Assembly (NCBI GenBank): GCA_035048485.1
Contig: CM068584.1
Span: 59,831,739 to 59,895,738, forward strand
From: Pteria penguin
Lineage: Eukaryota > Mollusca > Bivalvia > Pterioida > Pteriidae
Length of the DNA stretch: 64,000 bases
Reading direction: 5' to 3'
The notes under the pieces are model-generated. The model was not told where the DNA came from, searched no databases, and saw only the letters and a list, made by a program, of their open reading frames with translations. A program made the translations under genes and the position numbers. Shown here one piece after another: positions 33,415 through 43,261 of this stretch (the stretch's first letter is position 1; each line of letters starts with the position of its first letter).

Positions 33415-36400
33415 TTATTTTTTGTAAGTGCTTTCTTTTAGCACATCCACCAAGCTGTTAACTGCCTCCATCTTCTCTTGATGTCTCCTCTCTGTGGCAG
33501 CTTCCCTCCTCTCAAGCACATCACTAAGGAAGTCTTTCATTACTTCTGAAGAACGCCTTGGAGTTGAAGAACTTTTCTTTTCCAGTTGTCTTCCCGTTTC
33601 CTTCAACCAGAGGTGAATAGGCATAATTACTACCACTAAAGATTAACACGGTGGCTTTTTTGTTAAGGTTTAATGGTGTTCCAATGTAATGTTCAGCAAT
33701 ATTTCAGCTATAAAGTCACAGACCATAGTCGTCTAGACTACAAAAAAATAGCCTACCTGCGGGGCACCCATGTCATGGGCAGCTGTGAGTCGTTAAAGTG
33801 CAGAGTCTAACCTTGACACAGACACTGGGACATCTATTACCTCCTTGCCATTGGAGATAAACCAACTCATGACCAATGAAAAACCGAACATGTTACCTGT
33901 TGAACAATTAGGGATTTTTGTAGTTTTCTTTTATTGTATTTTGTCTTTTACCAGTATTAATCATGATTTTTAATACCACAATATCCACTTACCTGAACTC
34001 TCCACACTTGAAGACTCCTCTCCATCTTTAACATCAATTGTAGTTGAAGGCTCTTCTGATGAAAGCTGTCTTTTCACTTTCTCTGCAAAATATAAATTAA
34101 TTATTACAATCAGTGCAGTGCAATGTCCTTTCACAAACTAGAAAAATGACAAAGTCAGGAAGGGCCCCGCTAGGACAATGTTAAGGTTTTTCATATGTAG
34201 GTCAAAGATCACAGTCAAGGTCACCAGATGAAAAATTTTGGTACCAACGGAAAGGGCTTGTCATAAGGAACACACATGTGGAATATGAAACCCCTATCTC
34301 TTACAATGCAATAGTTATGGCCAATGTTAAAGTTTTTTGCTGACGGACGGACAGATGGACAGAGTGATTACTATAGGGCACCCGCCTTATGGCGGCGGGG
34401 CCCTAATGACAATACAGTGTAACTTGTCTAAACCGGCACTTGGCCAATCTGGATACTTGTCAAAACCGATCATGTTCAAAAGTTAAGAGTAAAGATCAAC
34501 TCTATGCGAAGCATTTTGATAGGCGGCAATTTATAATGTCAAATTATCCTAAATGGAAAATTGGATAAAAATCTAAAATATGACCATGACTTTCAGAAGT
34601 GGCATACAAACTTATGTTGAGAAATACAAACATAGACTTATACTAAGATGGATAACAACATTTAAAATCTGATCAAATTAACAATTATGGACCACATGTG
34701 GGTTTCATGTATTGAATTGGATGGACAAGACAGAAGGATGGATGATGCGCAAAAACAACCAATAATTCACTGAAGCCTTCAGTTCTAGTGAGATAAAACA
34801 GAGTGTCAAACATTGTAAAAGGTAATGTCATCATGTCCATTACCTGAAACCTTTGTCGATGGACCTGCCTCGTTCAGGTTGGAATCATAAATGTAGTCGG
34901 GGTTCATGTCGGGGAAGGAGTCGAATGTCTCCATCAGTTCTTCATCACAATCTGTTGTGGCAGGTGAATCACCTGATGTTCGATTTTTTCTTTTTTGACG
35001 TGCATATTTTTTCCTTCATACTTTTTATTTTGAGCCTGCACTGCTCAGCATAAAGTTGTATTTGGCATTATAGGAGTTGATGTCGTTGGCCACTTTCTGC
35101 CACTTGTTTCTTGGGATTTATTTTGATATTTCCATTGCCTGATGGGCTGACAGAATAAGCTTCTCAGTGTCACTATCCCACTTTGATACTGTACCTAAAA
35201 CACTACTACAATTCAGTCCATATGTTGTGGGTGTTTCCCATTGAGATGTATATTTAAAATGTACACAATACACAAATGTTTTACACAAAGGTACAAACAA
35301 TTAATCTGTAGTTGTACTCCAAAACATACTGACTACTCTCATTGTACTTTGCTTAGTACATGTACATCCATTAATATGTACATGTATATGTTTATTTAAT
35401 GTATATATTATGAAACAAATTACACATGCAACAACATTTCACAACATTATAAGTTTCAATAAATAGGCAGTCTAAACAGTTATTTAAGAGACAAAACAAG
35501 ACTAATTGAGATGTTTGTCACAAACCTTGCGATGTCTGGGCGTTTTCTGTATTGTCCACCATGCTGGTGTCATTAGGGCCTTCGTCTTCGGGAGAAGAAA
35601 GTGTTACCTGCTTTCCTTCCATCAGGCTTTTCAATATCAGATCCTTAACTGCAGGCTCTACCAAAAATAAATAAGTATTTGTACAAAAATGATGCCCTGA
35701 TTAAAAATTGAATTTTGACAAGAAGTGGTTGAATACAGTAAATGGTTTTTTAATTCAGTTACTGATTTATGACAGTTTTTGTAAAAGTAGTGGCATTGAG
35801 CTATGAAGATTACCCCGACCTTTGACAGCTGTTTTATTCCAATCATGGCATTGTGTTTGTTATTTCTATAAAGATAATAGTGGGACTAAAGGGTATAAAG
35901 CAAATGTATGAAATGGAAGTACATTGCAATGACTGGAGTACTGTAATAGTACAAGCATTAAATTTTCCACACAATGTGACTCGCAACAAGAGGGCCCATG
36001 GGCCTTAACGGTCATCTGACACAAAATACAAAATTTCGAATTTTGAATTATTTAATCTTGATTTAAAAATCAGATGACTAAGATACCACAAAGAAAAGTT
36101 GGTCAATGCATTTCAAACAAACTTCTCTTTGTTTCATCTAAGCATGGCACAATGTAAATATCACTACCCTCAGCTTTTTGGTTCTATTGAACACTTAAAT
36201 GCTTCCTGTAGGTATTATACACTACATGAAATATTGAAAAAAAAATTCGCAGTAGTATTTCTTATTATAAAAATGATCAAATAAAATCAAAATAATGCAT
36301 CAATGTTTACTAATAGATAAAAACACCTCTTTTCTGCATTAAAATTACAAAGTCCAAAAAAACATTAAAAAAACGTCAAAAATTATTTATCCGATTTCAA

Positions 36401-36629
36401 CGAAATGAACAAACTTGAGACATACATCCTTCTAGATCACTCAGATGCCATTAGTTTTTTTGTCCATACAGTGGTTCTGGAGAAGAAGATTTTCAAAGAG
36501 GGGTACCCTCTTGGATCTATTTTTAGCCCTAGTGGCGCCACCTGTTGATGGATTTGGACAAAATGTACAAACTTGATAAAGGACCTCTAGTACTTCATCC
36601 ATACCAAGTTTCATGAAAATCCTTAAAGC

Positions 36630-36663
<34 letters not shown>

Positions 36664-39600
36664 TACGCACGACGGACGAAGCATGATGACTATAGGTCAT
36701 CTGACCCGAAGGGTCAATGTGACAAAAATCCATGTGACTCACTTTTGACATGTTTGAGTACATATATTTGGCATTTTGCTTATCAGTATTTCATGTCCAC
36801 TTCTGGCACAAACAAATATCAAAAAGGACATGGTGTTCATAATTATCTGTATGTTAAATGTGTATATGCTAAAATGTCATATATTTTACAAGACATATTT
36901 ACATATACTGCATTTTCCCTGTGTACCTGTGGATGATGATTTAAGAATTTCTGCAACATCATGTGAACAAGTAACATTGATCTTTTCTCCACTCTCATTT
37001 CGAATATCAATTTCTGCTCTGGAAACAAAAAGAATATGAATAAGGAATATAAACATGCACAGAATTTATTTTGAACTGTCTCAATATATAGCATTTATTA
37101 TACGTCTATTTCATTTTCCGTATATTTAACATAGAAACCAAAAGGTGCAATATCTTTAAAACAGTACACGCCCCGGACCAGTTTAAGTGCATGACCTCAT
37201 ACAACTACCTGTGACGTCATAAATAAATATGACGTTACGTTGATGGATAAATGACTTGTAGGACGTTTGTTGAATAAGATTATGTACATTAAAACCACAT
37301 TATTTTCATTTTAATATGTACGAAGGACGTATAATAAAAAGGTTATTGACTGAGTATCGTGAAATATGCCGGACCTAGGTCTTTGGGCGGTCTAGGCCCT
37401 CGCAAGCTCGGGCCAAGTTACCGCCCAAAGCATTGGTCGGGCATATTTCGCCATACTCAGTCAATAACCTAGAAGTATAGTCTCTGGCACCAACCATTTG
37501 TCCGAAGACCCAGAACATTAATTTGTTTTACAGCACCACTACAAATTCTCAAATGCTTTATTTATACAGAACGTACACTATGAAGGCATATAAAAAATCT
37601 TGCTGGTAGAACCAGTGTTAAGTTTTTTCCAGAGGAAGAGTGATACATGTAATCCTCACTTGCGCAATACAATTAATTTTGTACATGTTAGGAGTTGAAA
37701 TTCAACATTTCCAACCTACTCAGTACTGGCTCACCGGACTGATAGCTAGATTCTACTGGCCCTACCAAACTTTCACTAGCCCGCATACAAAATGTGAAAA
37801 TGACCAGGCTGTTTTAATGTTAAAGTATATATCTGTTGTATTTGTTGCCCATACATCCATCAAAATGTCAGTGTTTTAATTAAATCATGTAAAGTTATAG
37901 GTATATTTGTGTAGGGTTTCAAAATTGTAGTGGTAAACCGGCATTGCCAAAACAGATTCTACTGGCCCAACAGGAAATCCACTGCCTACGGGCTGAAGAG
38001 TCAGGAACAGTGTTAATTTCGACACCTGATGTATGCATTTTAAAATTTTATTTTATACTTAATAGAAATAATACCTGTCCATCTGCACATTCATTGCACA
38101 GCACAGTTGTGAATTCTCCCGTTAAAATTACTTCCACTTCGTATGTGCAGCACTCTGCGTGGAAAATTGCCCCACAACAATGGCAACGCAAGAAGATCCT
38201 GGGAAAATAATAAAATAAAATAATATAGACTCAAACTGCAGAGTAACATGAATTGTCTGGCTAACAACATTATAATGCTATGCTATGTTAGCTATCTGTT
38301 AAAATATGTTACCATATATTATACATGCGCAGATCTAGGATTTTTTCAAAGAGGGGTTGCAACCCGCCTCTAAATCCGCCAATGTTATATACTACACTCC
38401 AATTGATTAAAATCAGATCATACAGATAGATTGAGTGCATGTGGTTTGTATCTAATTCTAAACATTCAACATTATTTAGTCATATTCTGATGGGAACGTA
38501 CATGCATACACATCTCTGCATAGTACTCCACAAGATATTTCAGTTATATTATATGAGTTTGCACATATTATGTAGATGTGCTGCAAGGTGTTTATGAAGA
38601 AGAAATTGGACTGAGGGCCTACTGCCTGCTCAAGTTTTCAAAATATAGACCTGAATTAGGAAAGGAAGAAGTGTATTTTTCTACCACAAATAGCTACATG
38701 TATATAGCCTACTGCATGTTAGCCCGAATACCTGTAGTCCCCGTCAACAAATAGGATTGACTTTTTCTCTAGTTGTCGGTTAAGACTTGCAATTGAGTAA
38801 ACAGAAGCCGCTTTTTTACATATGTAGCATTTCAACACAGATTCTGTTACTTCGTCACTGAAAATACGATAGAAAAATATATACCATATCATTCATGTAA
38901 AATCGATAACAACCCCCATACCCTTTTATACATACACAGGTTCAATCACTTGCCAGATGCGTATTTATAAGTATATCAATTTACTGGGTTTTTTTTATGT
39001 GACACAGATCAGAGTAAAATGTATATAAAGACTTGATATCTATGTACGTAAATATTTACTTGACTGTAGGACTAGGATACCCGCATCATGGCACATATAT
39101 TATAACACTTCCCCACACATTTCTATTTCAAGACTTTTGATCGTTTGATAATGATATGGTGGCATGCTTCTGCCATCTACATGTATGCGAGTTATTTTTC
39201 TACTGTTTTATGTTGGCATGCAAGATAATTATGTCAACATGCAAGATAAATATATATTGTCAACCTGCAAGATATTTCTGTCAACATGCAACTTATTTAT
39301 GTCAACATGCAACTTATTATCTTGCATGTTGACATAAATAAGTTGCATATTGACATAAAGAAGTTGCATGTTGACATAATTATCTTGCATGGTGACATAA
39401 TCAATAGAAAAATAACTCGCATGTAGATCAGGCAGAAGTATGCCACCATAGTTTGATCCATTGTGGTGCAACTACCAGTAAGGTCAGGCGCAGATCCAGA
39501 AATTCTTCTCATCAGGGGTCAAGGGGGGGGGGGGGTTCCAACCAAAAAACAAGAAATTTTCTTTTAGGCTAAGGGGGGGGGGGGGGTGTTCCAACCCTCC

Positions 39601-39982
39601 AAAATGCCCTTTTTGGTAAAATTTTCTGATTCCAGGGGGGGTCCGGACCCCCAGTCCCCCCACTGGATCCGCGCATGAAGGTCGCAATGATATAATGCAT
39701 TCATAATAATAGGCAAGCTATAACATCATGTCGTTTGAAATGACCTATATTCGAAGTAGATGGACAGATGCCAGTCTCAGTCCTTGGACCTTTTTCTCCC
39801 AGTGTCATAAGGCGATGATAAACAGTAAATAGCGTCACCGAAGGACACAAAAGTTTATCTTTTCTCTCCACTATAATAACCACACTGCCTCATACGACTT
39901 TTCACTACATTTTAGTAGCAATTCATGGTAATTAAGGTGAAATAAAAGGATTCAATTTTTCTTACCTGACATTTGCCGCCAT
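33415..39982 (-). CDS. Harbinger second gene: PHD-like zinc module plus Myb/SANT-like domain, multi-exon
   Basis: Exons are predicted from splice signals and coding sense on the minus strand: 39,982-39,966, 38,857-38,732, 38,198-38,075, 37,018-36,927, 35,657-35,526, 35,194-34,844, 34,082-33,993 and about 33,637-33,415. The start ATGGCGGCAAATGTCAG joins exon 2 in frame (MAANVSDEVTESVLK). Exons 2-3 hold a cross-brace zinc pattern: CYIC, RCHCCGAIFHAECC, CNECADG. Exon 6 has a Myb/SANT-like helix (SKWDSDTEKLILSAHQAME, QWQKVANDINSYN, AEQCRLKIKSMK). The last exon is a charged coiled helix (SDVLERREAATERRHQEKME), usual for such proteins. The exon 3-4 join does not keep phase, so an exon is missing from my model. 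Exon 6 contains a stop and two frame shifts. In this superfamily the protein assists the transposase; the zinc module is an extra. Confidence 0.6.
33665..33830 (-). mobile_element. Old SINE relic (same type as 1.8 kb)
   Basis: The phrase CAGCAATATTTCAGCTATA resembles the tail-proximal sequence of the 1.8-kb SINE (CAACAATATTTCAGTTATA), followed by a decayed body. Head and boundaries are not recognisable. It lies in an intron of the Harbinger second gene. Confidence 0.35.
34162..34403. mobile_element. MITE-like repeat with GGGCCCCGC inverted ends, 242 bp
   Basis: It starts GGGCCCCGCTAGGAC and ends GGCGGCGGGGCCC, giving a 9-bp inverted repeat. The interior has GGTCAAAGATCACAGTCAAG, GACGGACGGACAGATGGACA and a GATTACTATAGGGCACCCGC segment. 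I recall this kind of dispersed repeat from molluscan genomes. It sits in an intron of the Harbinger second gene. Confidence 0.6.
35986..36723. mobile_element. Dispersed mollusc-type repeat (GGCCCATGGGCC start)
   Basis: It begins near AACAAGAGGGCCCATGGGCC and ACGGTCATCTGAC, and ends near GACTATAGGTCATCTGACCC and GAAGGGTCAATGTGAC. The interior has a TTCATGAAAATCC and a GTGGCGCCACCTGTTGATGG segment. It has no coding capacity and lies in an intron. The boundaries are approximate. It resembles a widely dispersed non-autonomous repeat of bivalves, from memory. Confidence 0.55.
37340..37470. mobile_element. Foldback element, 131 bp
   Basis: AGGTTATTGACTGAGTATCG plus TGAAATATGCC at the left end is repeated in inverted form at the right end (CGCCATACTCAGTCAATAACCT), about 31 bp with two mismatches. 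The centre has two CTTTGGGCGG/CCGCCCAAAG arms. It is a near-perfect cruciform-forming repeat in an intron. Confidence 0.75.
39157..39448. mobile_element. MITE with TA target duplication, 292 bp
   Basis: The left end TGGTGGCATGCTTCTGCC is matched inverted by GGCAGAAGTATGCCACCA at the right. TA flanks both ends (39,155-39,156 and 39,449-39,450). The inverted arms extend through GCGAGTTATTTTTCTA on both sides. The centre is a run of GTCAACATGCAAGATAATT-type units that also read in inverted form. The TA duplication points to Tc1/mariner-type mobilisation. It has no coding capacity. Confidence 0.85.
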
Positions 39983-40122
39983 TTGTCGCCGATTATTGCC
40001 GGTCGGCTGAAACAGGCGCATTTCGGCGTACGCCGGGTGTCCGCCGGCAGTCGTAAATACCGAATCAAGTGAACAAGCCGGTTCCGGAGTAAGACCCGGC
40101 GTACGCCGGTCATGCGCCGCTG

Positions 40123-40143
40123 TGCAAATCAAGTCCGCCCAAT
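40123..40143 (-). repeat. Harbinger right TIR and target-site duplication
   Basis: TGCAAATCAAGTCCGCCC (40,123-40,140) is the inverted copy of the left TIR, followed by AAT (40,141-40,143), the second copy of the target duplication. Confidence 0.88.
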
Positions 40144-40370
40144 GTAGGAGCTTTAGTGATTAAGTCTTTTATTCTCACGAAAGCTGACTCCTGAGGCTCC
40201 TCCCACTTCCATGTTACATCATTTTTCAGTAAATCAGTCATGGGACTGATAATAGTCGCCAGATCTGGAATGAATCAGCCTAAGAAGTTTATCATGCCTA
40301 CTATTCGGCGCAATTCTTCTATGTTGCTGGGAGCTGAGTTCCGTTGTCTGAGATTAACTCTTCTGGAATT
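40141..40370 (-). pseudogene. pol: Gypsy RT C-terminal fragment joined to an integrase scrap
   Basis: On the minus strand, 40,333-40,141 reads NIEELRRIVGMINFLG, then FIPDLATIISPMTDLLKNDV and TWKWEEPQESAFVRIKDLIT, then KAPTL. This is the RT thumb and connection of gypsy pol. It continues exactly into the RNase H at 30,513 once the Harbinger insertion is removed. One stop replaces a residue after FLG. Immediately upstream, 40,334-40,370 matches 29,431-29,467 of the integrase gene at 36 of 37 positions (the ISDNGTQ codons), in the same orientation. So the pol order here is scrambled, and the RT palm is absent. Confidence 0.85.
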
Positions 40371-40666
40371 TTTTAAACTAAACTATAAATCAAATTACTA
40401 GTCTAAAAAGGTATATCTACAGAGAAGGGGACAATACATATAAAATCGCCCCACATAAAGTAATATTTTGAACAATGTTTTACTGCTTTATGAAATTTAA
40501 ATATAAAAGGTAATAAACTTTGCATATGAAGAATATCTAGACAGCGAACTGCATAAGCACATATAAATAAAAAGGACCCGATGGTTTCCCAAGTTCATGA
40601 TATGCAATTTTATGACACACCATTCATAGTTTTCTAAAAGCATAAAATCATATATAACATATATAA

Positions 40667-40918
40667 CTAAAAGCAGACATACCTGTAAATAAATAAAGAT
40701 CCAATATTACTAAAGTTTCTGATCTTTGGACCCAATGTGTGGAACCAGGTCTCGGCAGCTCCCTCTAGATAAAAGTGTAGGGACTGGATAGCATCCCTGA
40801 CTAGCATCCTATGTAAAGCTATATATGCCATAAACTGACACCACCATGTCACGGCCGACTGCCTTCCATTGAATCGTTTTAATTGGTTTAAACAGTATTT
40901 ATTGTAGAAAATACGCAT
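40667..40918 (-). pseudogene. gag: Gag-like capsid fragment
   Basis: The minus-strand frame reads LNQLKRFNGRQSAVTWWCQF, then MLVRDAIQSLHFYLEGAAET and WFHTLGP. This fits the capsid N-terminal region of Ty3/Gypsy gag (F-x-G...A..W...F...L.G.A..W). It ends in the module also found at 41.7 and 42.5-42.7 kb (RNFSNIGSLFIY). It may belong to the same element as the gypsy pol or to another; the link is not proven. Confidence 0.5.
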
Positions 40919-41161
40919 AATAGATATGAAGATTATACATATGCATTATGATAGGGATTGAGCAGCAAGCAAATAGCTTATATAAAGCTCTCTCCCTCTG
41001 TACAATGGTATTATTATACAATTATATCGGGCCGACATTATAATAAAAATAGACATCAATATATTTTAATACATGTATATACATACAAATATACGTATAA
41101 ACATGTACATATGCAGCCTCAAGCAGATGCACGTACAAAGAATTATGGCAAAGAGATAATA

Positions 41162-41653
41162 TTAATAATGATAATAATATCGTTTTAATTGTACATGTGA
41201 CTTGTACTGGAAGGAGGATGGTGCCACTTCTGGTGCTACAACAGCATTGGTCATTGCAGTCGGTAACGGACTAAAGTTAGTTGTTGCTGTCACGTTAGCA
41301 ACTTGTGATACCGGTATCTGGTCACTACCGGTAATTTGGTTGCTGCTGCCTGTTTGGTTATTGCCAACTGTTGATTGGTTGATACTATTCATACCACTGG
41401 TGGTTGGTTGACTGGCTGGTTGCTGCAACTGGGTCTGGAGGTTTACAAGCTGCTGCTCATGTTGTTGTTGCTGCTGCTGCAGCTTCAGGTCAAAATGTTG
41501 CTCTGATAGAAGCTGCCGTACAGCTTCTATTGTCAATATAGCTGGACTACCGTGTGTTGTTTCCCCAGCAGTTGACTGCTCTGCCGGCATACTGTCAGTC
41601 TCCTCCACTGGCTGATTTTGTGGGGCTGGCAAACTCCTTAGCCAGTAACTCAT
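41162..41653 (-). pseudogene. Gln/Asn/Thr-rich Gag-N-terminal-like ORF
   Basis: 163 codons are open on the minus strand. A helical start (AILTIEAVRQLLSEQHFDLK) leads into a glutamine run (LQQQQQQHEQQLVNLQTQLQ) and then an Asn/Ser/Thr/Gln-rich, probably disordered region. It is upstream of the capsid-like fragment in the same direction, as a gag N-terminus would be. No specific domain is recognised. Confidence 0.4.
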
Positions 41654-41692
41654 TCACACGTTCAGGATCTTTTGCTCCTCCACCAATTAACA

Positions 41693-41806
41693 GATTTGGG
41701 CTGATTGCCAAATACTGCTCTGACTTGGGCTGTAAATAATAAAGATCCAATATTACTAAAGTTTCTGATCTTAGTCTGCGGAAGTCATCTCTGTATCCAA
41801 ACAAAA
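41693..41806 (-). repeat. Three-copy module, copy 1
   Basis: TTTGGGCTGATTGCCAAATA through TTGGGCTGTAAATAATAAAG, CCAATATTACTAAAGTTTCT and GTCTGCGGAAGTCATCTCTG. The same sequence appears at 42,490-42,573 and 42,633-42,743, and a 46-bp part (AAATAAAGATCCAATATTAC and on) at 40,690-40,735. On the minus strand it encodes FGYRDDFRR, SETLVILDLYYLQPKSEQY. Confidence 0.8.
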
Positions 41807-41961
41807 CCGGGGAATTAACACAAATTTGGGGAATTAATATACTTGAATAAGCTATTACTGAATAATAAACCTTACAGCCTATTGAGCGTTACAGCTCTGG
41901 CTACTTTTCCTAAAATTGAGATGGCCCTTAAAAGGGCCGTTTATTCTGATGTCACATTTGT

Positions 41962-42480
41962 TCAAAGATATTCCACTTTGAAAAATGATGGACGGATGAA
42001 ACCGTGTTTATTTCCTATGGCAAAGATGGTGTTGTTTCTTGTCCAGAAAAGGGTCCCCGGGTTGCATCTGAGGTATTTCTGCACATCTAAATGTATAGCA
42101 ACATTGGAATGCCTTCTAATGTCATCTGGGTGCGCGGCAAAATGTATATAGTGCCTTTCCATTCTATGTAGTCCGCATTCCATTATGTCTGGGACGCATT
42201 TTTTTTCTGGTGCCATGGGCGCAATAATGTATCTCTTTTGGACCTTGTTTTATTAGCGTTAGGCAGGGTGTCATGGCATATAATATAGTGGCCGCTTGCA
42301 GCTCTGACCGCATGGCCATACTGGTTGACTATTCCTGGCTTTTTCTCGTGGATTTCTGCCAAACACCTGGTGTAAAATTGGTCAAAATGGCTGAAGCATG
42401 GTATTTCTCCGAGATCATTTAGTTTGACCCAGCCGTGATGGTCAAATGGCAGAGAAGAGTCGTACCTTAAAACTTTTACC
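41962..42480 (-). pseudogene. Tpt1/KptA-type RNA 2'-phosphotransferase relic
   Basis: Tpt1/KptA removes the 2'-phosphate left at the splice junction during tRNA splicing, passing it to NAD+. The minus-strand frame from 42,480 reads KVLRYDSSLPFDHHGWVKLN, the family's winged-helix start (LRH...DGWV..DLL) with His replaced by Tyr. It continues to YGHAVRAASGHYI, the counterpart of the RANQGHS nucleotide-binding motif. A frameshift near 42,235 leads to the frame 42,216-41,962: GLHRMERHYIHFA, IRRHSNVAIHLDVQK, GTLFWTRNNTIFAIGNKHGF. These match the catalytic domain's H-VH-F, R-S/D-V-I-H-D and F..S.NGV strands. No start methionine is seen. The 5' end falls inside the three-copy module. It may be a retrocopy or a mobile-element cargo. 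Confidence 0.68.
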
Positions 42481-42743
42481 AGTTTGTGGATTTGGGCCGA
42501 TTGCCAAATACTGCTCTAACTTGGGCTGTAAATAATAAAGATCCAGTATTACTAAAGTTTCTGATCTTTATTCTTCTAAATCACTAATCCAAGTGAAGAG
42601 TCTTGCCTTAAAACTTTTACCAGTTTGTGGATTTGGGCCGATTGCCCAAAACTGCTCTGACTTGGGCTGTAAATAATAAGGATCCAATATTACTAAAGTT
42701 TCTGATCTTGGTCTGCGGAAGTCATCTCTGTATCCAAACAAAA
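42440..42743 (-). repeat. Three-copy module, copies 2 and 3 (tandem)
   Basis: Copies at about 42,455-42,573 and 42,599-42,743 share CTTAAAACTTTTACCAGTTT then GTGGATTTGGGCCGATTGCC, ACTTGGGCTGTAAATAATAA and ATTACTAAAGTTTCTGATCT. Both also match copy 1 at 41,693-41,806. The arrangement suggests repeated local duplication around the KptA relic's 5' end. Confidence 0.75.
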
Positions 42744-43261
42744 TGTTGTATGGTTTCCGAAATAAAAAAACAATAATTTGTACCCAACATGAATACAGCA
42801 AAGACCAGCATGGGTTCTCTTACATTATTATCACAAGGGAAGATTCAATGATGTAATTAACACATTTTCCTTATTATAATTACAGTCTTGTTTCAACAAC
42901 TTTTATTATGATTTGTACTCTATAATTAATAAATTCCCATTACTGCAATTATAAAGATCAAGACATTTCTATAATTATATACTATGCCTTAATCGGTTTA
43001 TGAATTTATTTCTTAATGACTAAATTGAAATATATAATCTCGTTACAGGTTCCCGCTGGGAATATCAAATATGAGAAGATATTTACAAACCAGTGATATT
43101 TAAGAAATACATTACAATGCTCACAACATAATCTTTTGTATATATATATTCATGTCTAAAATTTGTTATATCAATAAATAATCATTCTAATATACATATA
43201 TAAATATTATACGCTATTGCATGTTCCTGGTGTGTTGAAGGTACAAAGTCAATTTATTTTT
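42744..43261. other. Non-coding, very AT-rich
   Basis: No gene or LTR is recognised. The gypsy 5' LTR might be expected on this side, but no copy of the 28.2-kb LTR was seen. Confidence 0.35.

Larger units (their letters stand above)
30517..40140. mobile_element. PIF/Harbinger DNA transposon, 9,624 bp, inserted in gypsy pol
   Basis: The two ends are an 18-bp perfect inverted repeat, GGGCGGACTTGATTTGCA, with a 3-bp duplication (AAT) outside, as expected for PIF/Harbinger. Inside are the two genes the superfamily usually has: a DDE_Tnp_4 transposase on the plus strand and a Myb/SANT-type gene on the minus strand, convergent. Subterminal regions share GTACGCCGG/TTACGCCGG and GAATCAAGTG motifs. 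The element is long because the second gene has large introns carrying other repeats (34.2, 36, 37.4 and 39.2 kb). The transposase is open, so this could be an autonomous copy, although the second gene shows frame problems. Confidence 0.9.

Noticed and set aside
36776..37094. ORFs on both strands around 36.8-37.1 kb
   Set aside because: They overlap the predicted Harbinger exon 4 in other frames; the frame with AEIDIRNESGEKINVTC joins its neighbours in phase and was preferred.
37330..37480. Possible CRISPR-like or rho-independent terminator structure
   Set aside because: It is a single foldback element in a eukaryotic intron; there are no spaced direct repeats.
39095..39110. Polypurine-tract-like GTGGGGAAG plus TGTTATAATA (minus strand), a possible LTR start
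   Set aside because: No second LTR, primer site or coding sequence was found to support an LTR element here.
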